Shown: one piece after another, positions 48,167-60,514 of the stretch
Layout of the letters: every line of letters starts with the position of its first letter
Numbering within the stretch: position 1 is the first letter of the stretch
Origin: Streptomyces canus
GTDB lineage: Bacteria; Actinomycetota; Actinomycetes; Streptomycetales; Streptomycetaceae
Length of the DNA stretch: 64,000 nt
Direction: 5' to 3'
NCBI RefSeq assembly: GCF_041435015.1
Contig: NZ_CP107989.1
Location: forward strand, 6,386,001-6,450,000
The notes under the pieces: generated by a model
Told to the model about the DNA's origin: nothing
What the model saw: the letters and a program-made list of their open reading frames with translations, nothing else
Databases searched by the model: none
Translations under genes and position numbers: made by a program

Positions 48167-49065
48167 ACGGCGTCGACCTCCTTCGCCGTGGGGAAGGAGT
48201 CCTGCGCACCCTGCCGGGTCACCGCGACCGCCCCGACCCGGGACGCGTACGCGGCCGCCTCCGCCAGTGCCGAACCGGCCCCGAGCCGGAACGCCAGTGC
48301 CGCCGTGAAGGCGTCCCCCGCACCCGTCGTGTCCACGGCGTCCACCTTCACCGACGCCACCCGGGTCACGCCCGCCGAGGAGGCCACCAGCGACCCCTGC
48401 GCGCCCAGCGTCACCACCACCGACCGCGGCCCCTTCGCGAGCAGCAGCCGCGCCCAGTCCTCCGGCGCGTCACTCACACACGCGTCCCCGAGGATCACCT
48501 TCGCCTCGTGCTCGTTGACGATCAGCGGATCGCAGGCCGCGAGGACCTCGGTCGGCAGCGGCCGCGGCGGCGACGGGTTCAGCACGAACCGGCTGCCCGG
48601 CGCCAGATTCCGCACGACCTCCACGACCGTCTCCAGCGGGATCTCCAGCTGGGTCGACACCACCCGCGAGGCGTGGAAGAGGCTGACCGCGCTCCGTACG
48701 TCCCCCGGTGTGAGGCGTCCGTTGGCACCCGGCGACACCACGATGCTGTTGTCCCCCGACGGGTCCACGGTGATCAGCGCGACCCCCGTCGGCGCCCCGC
48801 CCACCAGCACACCCACCGTGTCGACCCCGGCCGCCCGCTGCGAGTCCAGCAGCAGCCGCCCGTGACCGTCGTCGCCGACGCGGGCCAGCAACGCCGTACG
48901 CGCGCCCAACCGGGCAGCCGCGACCGCCTGGTTGGCGCCCTTGCCCCCCGGATGCACGGCCAGGTCGGAGCCGAGCACCGTCTCGCCGGCCGCCGGCCGC
49001 CGCTCCACGCCGATCACCAGGTCGGCGTTGGCCGACCCCACGACCAGAAGGTCGTAGTCGTCCAT
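48163..49065 (-). CDS. rbsK: Ribokinase RbsK
   Basis: PfkB-family ribokinase of 300 aa, ribose to ribose 5-phosphate with ATP. Motifs: GSANADLVIGVE with the substrate Asp, HPGGKGANQAVAAARLG (PfkB signature 1), and DAVDTTGAGDAFTAALAF, which includes the catalytic Asp and the oxyanion Gly-Ala-Gly. It follows the permease-binding fusion gene by 66 bp and overlaps rbsD. Completes import-and-phosphorylation with its neighbours. Confidence 0.94.
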   Translation of the reverse strand: MDDYDLLVVGSANADLVIGVERRPAAGETVLGSDLAVHPGGKGANQAVAAARLGARTALLARVGDDGHGRLLLDSQRAAGVDTVGVLVGGAPTGVALITVDPSGDNSIVVSPGANGRLTPGDVRSAVSLFHASRVVSTQLEIPLETVVEVVRNLAPGSRFVLNPSPPRPLPTEVLAACDPLIVNEHEAKVILGDACVSDAPEDWARLLLAKGPRSVVVTLGAQGSLVASSAGVTRVASVKVDAVDTTGAGDAFTAALAFRLGAGSALAEAAAYASRVGAVAVTRQGAQDSFPTAKEVDAV

Positions 49066-49131
49066 GAATGACTCCCCTAGTCAGTGACGCGGGGCGGGCA
49101 GTCGAAGCGCCCGCCCGCCCGTGCGCCGTCG

Positions 49132-51081
49132 TCAGCCCGTGAAACCGGCCACGTTCTCCTTCGTGACCACCTTCACCGGCACCTTGATCGTCTCCTCGAC
49201 CTTCTTGCCCTCGAGAGCCTTGAGCGCGTTGTCCACCGCGATCTTGCCCAGCTGGGAAGGCTGTTGTGCCACGGACGCGTACAGCGTGCCGTCCTTCACC
49301 GCGTTCAGGCCGTCCGGCGTGCCGTCGAAGCCGACCACCGAGACCGACGTGCCGGCCTTGGAGCCCAGTGCCTTGATCGCGCCGAGCGCCATCTCGTCGT
49401 TGGCGGCGATGACACCCTGGACGTCCGGGTGGGCCTGGAGCAGGTTCGACATCACGTCGAGCCCCTTGGTGCGGTCGAAGTCGGCGGGCTGCTGCGCGAC
49501 GACCCGGATGCCCGGGTACGCCTTGAGACCCTGGGCGAAACCCTCCGCGCGCTCACGGGCGGCCGACGTGCCCGCCTGGCCCTGCAGGATCACGATCTTG
49601 CCCTGGCCGCCGAGCTTCTCGCCGATGGACTTGGCCGCGAGCTCTCCGCCGGCGACGTTGTCGGAGGCGACCAGCGCGTCCACGGAGGCCTTGTTGACGC
49701 CCCGGTCCACCGCGATGACGGGGATCTTCGCCTTGTCGGCGGCCTTCACCGAGTTGCTCGCCGCGTCCGAGTCCACCGGGTTGACGATGATCGCGCCGAG
49801 GTTCGAACTGGTGAAGTTCTGGAGCTGGTTGGCCTGCTGGGAGGCGTCGTTCTGGGCGTCCGTGACGGTCAGGTCCACGCCCAGCTTCTTCGCCTCGGCC
49901 TGGGCGCCCGACCGGATCTGCACGAAGAAGGGGTTGTTGAGGGTCGACAGCGACAGACCCACCTTCGGGTTCGCCGTCGAGGACGAGCCGTTGTGCAGGA
50001 AGGAGGTCGCGCCGACGATCGCCACGGTGACCACGGCCGCGAGTCCGTACGTCACCGCCTGGCGCCCCTTGCCGCCCTGCGAGGCACCGGCCACCGGGGT
50101 CGCCCCGGCCTTGCGGCGCAGGGTGTCGAGCAGCACGGCCAGCGCGATGACGACACCGATGACGACCTGCTGCCAGAACGCGGACACGTTCAGCAGGTTG
50201 AGGCCGTTGCGCAGCACCGCCAGGATCAGCGCGCCGATCAGCGTCCCGGACGCCTTGCCGGTGCCACCGGCCAGCGAGGCACCGCCGATGACGACCGCGG
50301 CGATCGCGTCCAGCTCGTAGCCGTCGGCGGCCTGCGGCTGCGCGGAGGACAGCCGGGCGGCGAGCACGACACCCGCGACGGCGGCGAACACACCGGACAG
50401 CGCGTAGATGGCGAGCTTCTGCTTCTTCACCCGGAGGCCGGAGAGACGGGCCGCCTCCTCGTTGCCGCCGATCGCGTACATCGAGCGGCCGATGTACGTC
50501 CGTCCGAGCACGAAGGCCGCGAGGAGCCCCATGACGACCATGACGAGCACGGGCACCGGCAGCCAGCCGCCCAGCGTGTCACCGAGGTGCGAGACCGAGT
50601 CGGGGAACGCGATCGGGGAGCCCTCGGAGATCACCAGCGACAGACCGCGGGCCACCGAGAGCATCGCCAGGGTCGCGATGAACGGGGGGAGTTTGCCGTA
50701 CGCGATCAGGAAGCCGTTGACGAGACCGGCGGCGATGCCGGTCACGACGGCCAGCAGGACCGCTATGAGGACCGGCACCCCGTGTGACGACGCGCTCCAC
50801 GCCAGGACGGTGGCCGACAGGGCCGCCACCGAGCCCACCGACAGGTCGATGCCCGCCGAGACGATCACGAAGGTCACACCGAAGGCGAGGATGGCGGTCA
50901 CGGCCGCCTGGACACCGACGTTGAGCAGGTTGTCGGTGGTCAGGAAGTCGCCCGACAGCGCCGACATGGCGATGACGAGGACGATCAGCGCGGTCAGCGC
51001 GCCGTTGTCGAGGAGCAGCCGGCGCAGGCCGCCGGTGGCGCTATCAGCGCTCGATGTGCTCTTGAGCGTGTCAGTGGCCAC
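49132..51081 (-). CDS. rbsCB: Ribose permease fused to ribose-binding protein (RbsC-RbsB)
   Basis: Protein of 649 aa. Residues about 20-322 are an RbsC-type permease ([39 protein letters not shown]). Residues 343-362 form one more transmembrane helix. Residues 373-649 are an RbsB-type binding domain ([41 protein letters not shown]). The helix acts as an uncleaved anchor, so the receptor is tied to the permease instead of being a lipoprotein. The GTG start overlaps the rbsA end by 11 bp, after GGAGG. The sugar is ribose by context. Confidence 0.92.
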   Translation of the reverse strand: MATDTLKSTSSADSATGGLRRLLLDNGALTALIVLVIAMSALSGDFLTTDNLLNVGVQAAVTAILAFGVTFVIVSAGIDLSVGSVAALSATVLAWSASSHGVPVLIAVLLAVVTGIAAGLVNGFLIAYGKLPPFIATLAMLSVARGLSLVISEGSPIAFPDSVSHLGDTLGGWLPVPVLVMVVMGLLAAFVLGRTYIGRSMYAIGGNEEAARLSGLRVKKQKLAIYALSGVFAAVAGVVLAARLSSAQPQAADGYELDAIAAVVIGGASLAGGTGKASGTLIGALILAVLRNGLNLLNVSAFWQQVVIGVVIALAVLLDTLRRKAGATPVAGASQGGKGRQAVTYGLAAVVTVAIVGATSFLHNGSSSTANPKVGLSLSTLNNPFFVQIRSGAQAEAKKLGVDLTVTDAQNDASQQANQLQNFTSSNLGAIIVNPVDSDAASNSVKAADKAKIPVIAVDRGVNKASVDALVASDNVAGGELAAKSIGEKLGGQGKIVILQGQAGTSAARERAEGFAQGLKAYPGIRVVAQQPADFDRTKGLDVMSNLLQAHPDVQGVIAANDEMALGAIKALGSKAGTSVSVVGFDGTPDGLNAVKDGTLYASVAQQPSQLGKIAVDNALKALEGKKVEETIKVPVKVVTKENVAGFTG

Positions 51082-52591
51082 GAGCGGCCTCCTTGTCGGT
51101 CGTGGGGTTGCTGACGGCGAGTGCCATCACGGAGTCCTGCGTGGCCTCGTCGGCGGCGAGTTCGCCGGCGATCCGGCCCTGGGCCATCACCAGCACCCGG
51201 TCGCTCATGCCGAGCACCTCGGGCAGATCGCTGGAGATCATGAGGACGGCGGCACCGGCCGCGGTGAGTTCGTTGATGAGCTGGTAGATCTCGACCTTGG
51301 CGCCGACGTCGATCCCGCGCGTGGGCTCGTCGAGGATCAGCACCTTGGTGTCGGCGAGCAGCCACTTGCCGATGACGACCTTCTGCTGGTTGCCGCCGGA
51401 GAGCGTTCGGACGTGCTGGTGCAGGCCCGCCATCCGCACCCCGAGCTGCTCGGCGATCCGCGCGGCGGCCTCCCGCTGCCCCTTGAGGTCGACGAGCCCC
51501 GCGCGCGTGGCGGCCCGCATGGTCACCAGGCCCAGGTTCTCCTCGACCGACTGGTCGAGCACCAGACCCTGGCCCTTGCGGTCCTCGGGGATCAGACCGA
51601 TCCCGGCCGCCATGGCGGCGCCCACGTCATGTCCCTTGAGGGGAGCTCCGGAGACCTTCACGGCCCCCTTGTCGTACGGGTCCGCGCCGAAAACGGCCCG
51701 CACCACCTCGGTACGGCCCGCTCCGACCAGCCCGGCGATGCCGACGACCTCTCCGGCGTGCACCTCGAAGCCGATGTCGTGGAAGACGCCGTCGCGGGTG
51801 AGCCCCTCGACCTTCAGAAGCGCCGCTCCGGTGTCGCCGCGCTCGCGCGGGTACTGCTGCTCGATCGACCGCCCCACCATCAGGCGTACGAGCTCGTCCT
51901 CGGGCGTGGAGGCAGGCACCTGCCCGACCGACGTCCCGTCCCGGATGACCGTGACCCGGTCGCCCAGGGCGGCGATCTCCTCGAGGTGATGGGTGATGAA
52001 GACGATCCCGACCCCGTCCTCGCGCAGCGTGCGCACGATCGCGAAGAGCTTGTCGACCTCCTCGGAGGTGAGCACGGCCGTCGGCTCGTCCATGATCAGC
52101 ACGCGCGCTTTCAAGCTCAGCGCCTTGGCGATCTCGACCATCTGGAGCCGGGCGATGCCGAGTTCCCGCACACGCGCGCGGGGCGACACGTTGACTCCGA
52201 CGCGCTTCAGCAGCACCTCGGCGTCGGCCTCCATCGTCTTCCGGTCGATCATCCCGAGGCGGCGCGGCTGCCGGCCCAGGAAGATGTTCTCGGCGACGGT
52301 CAGATCGGGGACGAGGTTGAACTCCTGGTAGATGGTGGCGATCCCCAGCCGCTCGGCGTCCTGCGCCCCGCGGATGTGCACCTCCCGGCCGTCCACCAGC
52401 ACGCGGCCCTCGTCGGGGTGGTAGGCGCCCGACAGCATCTTGATCAGCGTGCTCTTGCCGGCGCCGTTCTCGCCGAGCAGTACGTGCACCTCGCCCCGGC
52501 GCAGGTCGAAGTCGACGCCGTCGAGCGCGACCACGCCGGGGAAGGACTTCCGTATGCCCTCGATGCGCAGCAACTCGTCCTCGTTGCTCAC
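51071..52591 (-). CDS. rbsA: Ribose ABC transporter ATPase RbsA
   Basis: Tandem-NBD sugar ATPase of 506 aa. NBD1 is canonical: [39 protein letters not shown]2 has the degenerate Walker [11 protein letters not shown] usual in RbsA/MglA, with signature LSGGNQQK and [11 protein letters not shown]. It powers the RbsC half of the next gene's product. The GTG start (52591) follows AGGAGCG and overlaps the rbsR stop by 4 bp; the open frame continues far upstream antisense to recD2 but that part is not coding. Confidence 0.94.
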   Translation of the reverse strand: MSNEDELLRIEGIRKSFPGVVALDGVDFDLRRGEVHVLLGENGAGKSTLIKMLSGAYHPDEGRVLVDGREVHIRGAQDAERLGIATIYQEFNLVPDLTVAENIFLGRQPRRLGMIDRKTMEADAEVLLKRVGVNVSPRARVRELGIARLQMVEIAKALSLKARVLIMDEPTAVLTSEEVDKLFAIVRTLREDGVGIVFITHHLEEIAALGDRVTVIRDGTSVGQVPASTPEDELVRLMVGRSIEQQYPRERGDTGAALLKVEGLTRDGVFHDIGFEVHAGEVVGIAGLVGAGRTEVVRAVFGADPYDKGAVKVSGAPLKGHDVGAAMAAGIGLIPEDRKGQGLVLDQSVEENLGLVTMRAATRAGLVDLKGQREAAARIAEQLGVRMAGLHQHVRTLSGGNQQKVVIGKWLLADTKVLILDEPTRGIDVGAKVEIYQLINELTAAGAAVLMISSDLPEVLGMSDRVLVMAQGRIAGELAADEATQDSVMALAVSNPTTDKEAARGH

Positions 52592-53628
52592 GACTCGCTC
52601 CTGTTCGTTACGGGGTTCACTGCGACGTTCCTGGGGGAGGGCTCGCCGCAGGAGCGGCGAACGACGAGACGGGCGGGGAGGGTGACCGACTCGGGGGGCC
52701 GGCCCTCGATGCGGTCGACGAGCGCGCGCACCGCGGCCCGCCCCAGCTCGCCCGTGGGCTGGGCGATCGCGGTGATCGGCGGATCGGTGTGCACGAACCA
52801 CGGGATGTCGTCGAACGCGGCCAGGGCGATGTCCTGCGGTACGCGCATCCCACGCGCGCGTACGGCGTCCAGCGCGCCGAGCGCCATCAGGTTGTCGGCC
52901 GCGAAGACGACCTCGGGCGGCTCGGGCAGGTCGAGGAAGCCCTCGGTGACCCGCCGCCCGCTCTCGGCCTGGAAGTCGCCCTGCCCTATGTAGGCGTCGG
53001 GCAGATCGAGGCCGTACGCCTGGAGGGCCTCCCGGAAGGCCGCGACACGCTCCTGGCCGGTGGTGGTCGCCGCCGGGCCCGCGATGATGGCGAGCCTGCG
53101 GTGCCCCAGCCCGTGCAGATGGGCGACGAGATCGCGTATGGCGGCCCGACCGTCGGACCTGACGACCGGTACGGCCACGCCCGGCATCCACCGGTCCACG
53201 AAGACCATCGGCGTCCCCGCGCGCACGGCGTCCAGCATCAGCGGGGAGCCGCCGTCGGTGGGGGAGACCAGGAGTCCGTCGATCCGCCGGTCGAGCAGGT
53301 TGCGTACGTGATGATCCTGGAGCTCTGGCCGCTCGTCGGCGTTGCCGATGATCACGCTGTACCCCAGCGCGCGGGCCTCCTCCTCGACGGAGCGGGCCAG
53401 CTCGGTGAAGTAGGGGTTCATGACGTCGCTGATGACCAGGCCGAGGGTGTGGGTCTGGTCGGTGCGCAGGGAGCGGGCGACGGCGTTCGGGCGGTAGCCC
53501 AGCGTCTCCACGGCGGCCAGCACGCGCGTGCGTGCGTCCGCGCTGACCGACGGATGGTCGTTCAGGACCCGCGACACCGTGGCGACGGAGACCCCCGCCT
53601 CGGCAGCGACATCCTTGATGCTCGCCAT
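52588..53628 (-). CDS. rbsR: LacI-family ribose operon repressor RbsR
   Basis: LacI-type repressor of 346 aa. Helix-turn-helix: IKDVAAEAGVSVATVSRVLN (residues 4-23), then a RbsB-like sugar-sensing domain (VISDVMNPYFTELARSVEEE, IAGPAATTTGQERV, AAFDDIPWFVHTDPPIT). First gene of the ribose operon, overlapping rbsA by 4 bp; two operators lie 27-76 bp upstream, so it should repress itself and the operon and let go when ribose is present. Confidence 0.92.
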   Translation of the reverse strand: MASIKDVAAEAGVSVATVSRVLNDHPSVSADARTRVLAAVETLGYRPNAVARSLRTDQTHTLGLVISDVMNPYFTELARSVEEEARALGYSVIIGNADERPELQDHHVRNLLDRRIDGLLVSPTDGGSPLMLDAVRAGTPMVFVDRWMPGVAVPVVRSDGRAAIRDLVAHLHGLGHRRLAIIAGPAATTTGQERVAAFREALQAYGLDLPDAYIGQGDFQAESGRRVTEGFLDLPEPPEVVFAADNLMALGALDAVRARGMRVPQDIALAAFDDIPWFVHTDPPITAIAQPTGELGRAAVRALVDRIEGRPPESVTLPARLVVRRSCGEPSPRNVAVNPVTNRSES

Positions 53629-53654
53629 CGCCGCTCCACCTCCTCGTGGAACTC

Positions 53655-53704
53655 GTGGAATCGATTACACGACTCCGTACAGGGAGGATTGGAATCGATT
53701 TCAC
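53655..53704. promoter_or_regulatory. Two RbsR operators upstream of rbsR
   Basis: GTGGAATCGATTACAC (53655-53670) and TTGGAATCGATTTCAC (53689-53704) are near-palindromes with a central CG, centres 34 bp apart. They share GGAATCGATTnCAC and match the LacI-family style. Paired sites suggest cooperative binding or looping. Confidence 0.85.
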
Positions 53705-53833
53705 GACGGTTTGGCAAGACCCTGAGACAGGATCGTGATGTCGAGGGGCGGGCGGAGCGGAGGGCGTGGCGACGCCGCCCGCCCGATCCGGGGTGACCGG
53801 GGCGCTGTCGGTGTCGGGCGGTACCGTCGGATC

Positions 53834-56089
53834 ATGTCCAATCAGGCGGGGGCCTCCACGGGTGAACGACGACTGGCCGTACTCGAAGGCGTGCTGGAGC
53901 GGATCACGTACGCCAACGAGGACAACGGCTATACGGTCGCCCGCGTCGACACCGGAAAGGGCGGCGGCGACCTCCTCACCGTCGTCGGCGCGCTGCTCGG
54001 CGCCCAGGCGGGGGAGTCCCTCCGGATGGAGGGGCGTTGGGGCTCCCATCCGCAGTACGGCAAGCAGTTCACCGTCGAGAACTACACGACCGTCCTGCCG
54101 GCCACCGTCCAGGGCATCCGCCGCTATCTGGGCTCCGGGCTCGTCAAGGGCATCGGCCCCGTCTTCGCCGACCGCATCACCCAGCACTTCGGCATGGACA
54201 CCCTGAAGATCATCGAGGAGGAGCCGAAGCGGCTCATCGAGGTTCCGGGGCTCGGCCCCAAGCGCACCAAGAAGATCGCCGACGCCTGGGAGGAGCAGAA
54301 GGCGATCAAGGAGGTCATGCTCTTCCTCCAGAGCGTCGAGGTGTCCACCTCCGTCGCCGTGCGCATCTACAAGAAGTACGGCGACGCCTCGATCTCGGTC
54401 GTGAAGAACCAGCCCTACCGGCTCGCCGCCGACGTCTGGGGCATCGGCTTCCTCACCGCCGACAAGATCGCCCAGTCCGTCGGCATCCCCCACGACAGCC
54501 CGGAGCGCGTCAAGGCGGGCCTGCAGTACGCCCTTTCGCAGTCCGCCGACCAGGGGCACTGCTACCTCCCCGAGGAACAGCTGATCTCCGACGCGGTGAA
54601 ACTCCTCCAGGTCGACACCGGCCTGGTCATCGAGTGCCTCGCCGAACTCGCCCTGCCCGACGAGGACTCCGGCGAGCCGGGTGTCGTACGGGAGAAGGTG
54701 CCCGGGTCGGAGCCCGGATCGCCGCCCGTCACCGCCATCTACCTCGTCCCCTTCCACCGCGCCGAACTCTCGCTCTCCGCCCAGCTGCTGCGGCTCCTGC
54801 GCACCGACCAGGACCGCATGCCGGCCTTCCACGACGTGGCCTGGGACAAGGCACTGGGCTGGCTGAAGTCCCGTACCGGAGTGGAGCTCGCGCCCGAGCA
54901 GGAGGCCGCCGTCCGGCTCGCGCTGACCAAGAAGGTCGCCGTCCTCACCGGCGGCCCGGGCTGTGGCAAGTCCTTCACCGTCCGCTCGATCGTGGAGCTG
55001 GCCCGCGCCAAGAAGGCCAAGGTCGTCCTCGCGGCCCCGACCGGCCGCGCCGCCAAGCGCCTCGCCGAACTCACCGGCGCCGACGCCTCCACCGTCCACC
55101 GCCTGCTGGAGCTGAAGCCCGGCGGCGACGCGGCCTACGACAAGGACCGCCCGCTCGACGCCGACCTGGTGGTGGTCGACGAGGCCTCCATGCTGGACCT
55201 GCTGCTCGCCAACAAGCTGGTGAAGGCCGTGCCTCCGGGCGCGCACCTGCTGTTCGTCGGGGACGTCGACCAACTGCCCAGCGTCGGCGCGGGGGAGGTC
55301 CTGCGGGATCTGCTCGCCGACGGCGGCCCGATCCCCGCGGTGCGCCTCACGCGCGTGTTCCGGCAGGCTCAGCAGTCCGGTGTGGTGACCAACGCCCACC
55401 GGATCAACGCCGGGCAGCACCCCGTCACCGACGGCATGAAGGACTTCTTCCTCTTCGTCGAGGACGACACGGAGGAGGTCGGCCGGCTCACGGTGGATGT
55501 GGCGGCCCGTCGGATTCCGGCCAAATTCGGCCTCGATCCGCGCCGGGACGTTCAGGTGCTCGCCCCCATGCACCGAGGCCCCGCGGGCGCCGGCACGCTC
55601 AACGGTCTGCTGCAGCAGGCCATCACCCCGGCCCGTCCCGACCTCGAGGAGAAGCGGTTCGGCGGCCGGGTCTTCCGGGTCGGCGACAAGGTCACCCAGA
55701 TTCGCAACAATTACGAGAAGGGCACCAACGGTGTCTTCAACGGCACCGTGGGCGTGGTCACCTCGCTCGATCCGGTCGAGCAGCGCCTCACCGTGCTGAC
55801 GGACGAGGACGAGGAGGTGCTCTACGAGTTCGACGAACTCGACGAACTGGCCCATGCGTACGCGGTGACCATCCACCGTTCACAGGGCAGTGAGTATCCC
55901 GCCGTGGTGATCCCGGTCACCACCAGCGCCTGGATGATGCTGCAGCGGAACCTGCTGTACACGGCGGTCACGCGGGCGAAGAGCCTGGTCGTCCTCGTCG
56001 GTTCGCGCAAGGCGATCGGTCAGGCGGTGCGCACGGTCTCGGCGGGGCGGCGCTGCACGGCGCTCGACTTCCGGCTCGCGGGCCTGTGA
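53834..56089 (+). CDS. recD2: RecD2-like ATP-dependent DNA helicase
   Basis: Superfamily 1B helicase of 751 aa, without RecB/RecC partners. It has an N-terminal OB-like part, helix-hairpin-helix stretches (SGLVKGIGPVFADRIT, EVPGLGPKRTKKIA), Walker A TGGPGCGKS (about 372-380), APTGRAAKRL, Walker B DEASMLD, and C-terminal motifs VFRQA, NNYEKGTNGVFNG, AYAVTIHRSQGSEYPAV and LLYTAVTRAK. It likely unwinds 5'-to-3' in repair. The ATG at 53834 is where similarity begins. Divergent from rbsR, 205 bp apart. Confidence 0.9.
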   Translation: MSNQAGASTGERRLAVLEGVLERITYANEDNGYTVARVDTGKGGGDLLTVVGALLGAQAGESLRMEGRWGSHPQYGKQFTVENYTTVLPATVQGIRRYLGSGLVKGIGPVFADRITQHFGMDTLKIIEEEPKRLIEVPGLGPKRTKKIADAWEEQKAIKEVMLFLQSVEVSTSVAVRIYKKYGDASISVVKNQPYRLAADVWGIGFLTADKIAQSVGIPHDSPERVKAGLQYALSQSADQGHCYLPEEQLISDAVKLLQVDTGLVIECLAELALPDEDSGEPGVVREKVPGSEPGSPPVTAIYLVPFHRAELSLSAQLLRLLRTDQDRMPAFHDVAWDKALGWLKSRTGVELAPEQEAAVRLALTKKVAVLTGGPGCGKSFTVRSIVELARAKKAKVVLAAPTGRAAKRLAELTGADASTVHRLLELKPGGDAAYDKDRPLDADLVVVDEASMLDLLLANKLVKAVPPGAHLLFVGDVDQLPSVGAGEVLRDLLADGGPIPAVRLTRVFRQAQQSGVVTNAHRINAGQHPVTDGMKDFFLFVEDDTEEVGRLTVDVAARRIPAKFGLDPRRDVQVLAPMHRGPAGAGTLNGLLQQAITPARPDLEEKRFGGRVFRVGDKVTQIRNNYEKGTNGVFNGTVGVVTSLDPVEQRLTVLTDEDEEVLYEFDELDELAHAYAVTIHRSQGSEYPAVVIPVTTSAWMMLQRNLLYTAVTRAKSLVVLVGSRKAIGQAVRTVSAGRRCTALDFRLAGL

Positions 56090-56320
56090 CGAGCGTCAAT
56101 GGTGAGGCAACACAAAAAATGATCGATCAAATGAGTCACGTGGGTCACAGAGGCCTTCCGGAAGCGGTTGCGGACGGGCAGGATGAGCAAGTTGGCGGCA
56201 CTCAGTGCCGCCGATACGCCCAACGGCCGACCCCGAGTGCACTCTCCTGCGCCAAATGGGGGATGGTAGAGACAGTCAGGGCAACCTCGAAGAAGAGGCA
56301 CAACGTCGGTGAGGGATGAC
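56090..56320 (+). promoter_or_regulatory. Citrate synthase promoter region
   Basis: A 231-bp gap with an A-rich spot (CACAAAAAAT) and the perfect palindrome TGATCGATCA at 56120-56129, about 190 bp before the start. No clear -35/-10 pair is singled out. It should contain the gltA promoter. Confidence 0.4.
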
Positions 56321-57610
56321 GTGAGCGACAACTCTGTAGTAGTGCGGTACGGCGATGGCGAGTACACCTACCCGGTGATCGACAGCACCGTCGGCGACAA
56401 GGGCTTCGACATCGGAAAGCTCCGCGCCCAGACCGGTCTGGTCACCCTGGACAGCGGCTACGGCAACACCGCCGCCTATAAATCCGCCATCACCTACCTC
56501 GACGGCGAGGCCGGCATCCTCCGGTACCGCGGCTATCCGATCGAGCAGCTGGCCGAGCGCTCCACGTTCCTGGAGGTCGCCTACCTCCTGATCAACGGTG
56601 AGCTTCCGTCCGTCGACGAGCTCTCGGTGTTCAAGAACGACATCACGCAGCACACCCTGCTGCACGAGGATGTCAAGAACTTCTACCGTGGCTTCCCGCG
56701 CGACGCCCACCCGATGGCCATGCTGTCGTCGGTCGTCTCCGCGCTGTCCACGTTCTACCAGGACAGCCACAACCCCTTCGACGAGAAGCAGCGCAACCTC
56801 TCGACGATCCGCCTGCTCGCCAAGCTTCCGACGATCGCTGCGTACGCGTACAAGAAGTCGATCGGTCACCCGTTCGTCTACCCGCGCAACGACCTCGGTT
56901 ACGTCGAGAACTTCCTGCGCATGACCTTCTCGGTCCCGGCGCAGGAGTACGAGCCCGACCCGGTCGTGGTCTCCGCCCTCGACAAGCTGCTCATCCTGCA
57001 CGCCGATCACGAGCAGAACTGTTCGACCTCCACGGTCCGCCTCGTCGGCTCGTCCCAGGCGAACATGTTCGCGTCGATCTCCGCCGGCATCAACGCCCTG
57101 TGGGGCCCGCTGCACGGCGGTGCCAACCAGTCCGTCCTGGAGATGCTCGAGGGCATCCAGGCCAGCGGCGGCGATGTCGACTCCTTCATCCGCAAGGTGA
57201 AGAACAAGGAGGACGGCGTCCGCCTGATGGGCTTCGGCCACCGGGTCTACAAGAACTTCGACCCGCGCGCGAAGATCATCAAGGCGGCCGCGCACGACGT
57301 CCTGTCGGCCCTCGGCAAGTCCGACGAGCTGCTGGACATCGCGCTCAAGCTGGAGGAGCACGCGCTCTCCGACGACTACTTCGTCTCGCGCAGCCTCTAC
57401 CCGAACGTCGACTTCTACACCGGCCTGATCTACCGCGCCATGGGCTTCCCGACCGAGATGTTCACGGTCCTGTTCGCCCTCGGCCGCCTTCCGGGCTGGA
57501 TCGCCCAGTGGCACGAGATGATCAAGGAGCCCGGCTCCCGCATCGGCCGCCCGCGCCAGATCTACACGGGCGTGGTCGAGCGCGACTTCGTCCCGGTGGA
57601 AGAGCGCTGA
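56321..57610 (+). CDS. gltA: Citrate synthase
   Basis: Type II-like citrate synthase of 429 aa, condensing acetyl-CoA and oxaloacetate for the TCA cycle. Catalytic residues: His in LHADHEQNCSTSTVR, His in GPLHGGANQSVLEM, and Asp in NVDFYTGLIYRAMG. CoA/citrate-binding GFGHRVYKNFDPRAK is complete. This corresponds to the citA position of S. coelicolor. The GTG at 56321 follows GAGGGA; an in-frame GTG four codons upstream overlaps that site. Confidence 0.96.
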   Translation: MSDNSVVVRYGDGEYTYPVIDSTVGDKGFDIGKLRAQTGLVTLDSGYGNTAAYKSAITYLDGEAGILRYRGYPIEQLAERSTFLEVAYLLINGELPSVDELSVFKNDITQHTLLHEDVKNFYRGFPRDAHPMAMLSSVVSALSTFYQDSHNPFDEKQRNLSTIRLLAKLPTIAAYAYKKSIGHPFVYPRNDLGYVENFLRMTFSVPAQEYEPDPVVVSALDKLLILHADHEQNCSTSTVRLVGSSQANMFASISAGINALWGPLHGGANQSVLEMLEGIQASGGDVDSFIRKVKNKEDGVRLMGFGHRVYKNFDPRAKIIKAAAHDVLSALGKSDELLDIALKLEEHALSDDYFVSRSLYPNVDFYTGLIYRAMGFPTEMFTVLFALGRLPGWIAQWHEMIKEPGSRIGRPRQIYTGVVERDFVPVEER

Positions 57611-57631
57611 CACCTGCTGGTGAGGTCGTCG

Positions 57632-57657
57632 AGGGGCGTCGCTTCGGCGGCGCCCCT
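57632..57657 (+). terminator. Terminator after citrate synthase
   Basis: AGGGGCGTCGC (57632-57642), TTCG loop, GCGGCGCCCCT (57647-57657): an 11-bp stem with one G-U pair and a UUCG tetraloop, 21 bp after the stop codon. Confidence 0.85.
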
Positions 57658-57699
57658 TCGCCGTCCGCGGCGCCCAGGCCGTCGTAGCCGATGAAATGC

Positions 57700-57790
57700 G
57701 GAAGGCGCCCTGGCGCCGGTCCCCCCACGGGCCGGCGTCCAGGGCGCCTTCCCATGTCCCGGTGCGGATTCCCCCCACGGGATCCGGCCG
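57700..57790. ncRNA. Structured region with repeated loop; possible small RNA or attenuated leader
   Basis: 57700-57719 pairs with 57732-57752 in an about 20-bp stem with a one-base bulge (GGAAGGCGCCCTGG arm). A second, smaller hairpin follows. Both loops hold the same 12 bases, TCCCCCCACGGG (57720-57731 and 57771-57782), flanked by GGCC/CCGG-type arms. No reading frame explains this. It could be a small RNA, a strong terminator for either strand, or a 3' processing element of gltA. Confidence 0.4.
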
Positions 57791-58222
57791 GGCGTCTGAG
57801 AGACCAGCGCCTGAATCGCTGTCTTTCCGGTACTGCTGGTACTGCTGTTGAGCAGAACGAGCAAAACTCCTCGTACTACTCCTGTGTGCGGTCTGCCGGG
57901 ACAACGCACGGTCGGGAGGGCCGCTCAAAGCTTCCCTAAGTGCGTGCCCCGGCAACGCAGCTCCGAGGAAGTCCCCCAAGACATCCTCAGATGCCAGTCA
58001 ACGCCCCCCAAGACGCTGCCTGACATCGCCAACTTAGACCTTTGAACCCCTTCGATGGTTACGTTCACATCACTGTGATCTGCGTCTCTTGCAAATGTCC
58101 GTTAGATGCGCAAGAGCCCGGATACGGCGAACGAGACCCAAGCGTAAGGACGATGCGCGAGTCTTGTGAAGAGCTTATGTGAGCCTGGCCCCGGACTCCA
58201 GAGGCGTCGGTCAAAGGAATCC
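57791..58222. other. AT-richer intergenic stretch after citrate synthase
   Basis: No gene recognised in 432 bp. Composition drops in GC around 58020-58160. Two symmetric elements are seen: ATCACTGTGAT (58069-58079) and the 7-bp inverted repeat CTCTTGC (58086-58092) / GCAAGAG (58110-58116). The lower GC and the symmetry suggest a promoter and possibly an untranslated RNA. It lies between the gltA terminator and the leftward copA stop. Confidence 0.4.
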
Positions 58223-60445
<2,223 letters not shown>

Positions 60446-60514
60446 GTACGGCAACTCCCTCAGGGGCGCGGGGCCGCAGCGGGGTGCGGCCCCGTACCCC
60501 CTGATACGACGTTC

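Noticed and set aside
52592..55876. Upstream extension of the rbsA frame by over 1,000 codons
   Set aside because: It runs antisense through recD2 and across rbsR in another frame. The ribosome site and family similarity place the rbsA start at 52591.
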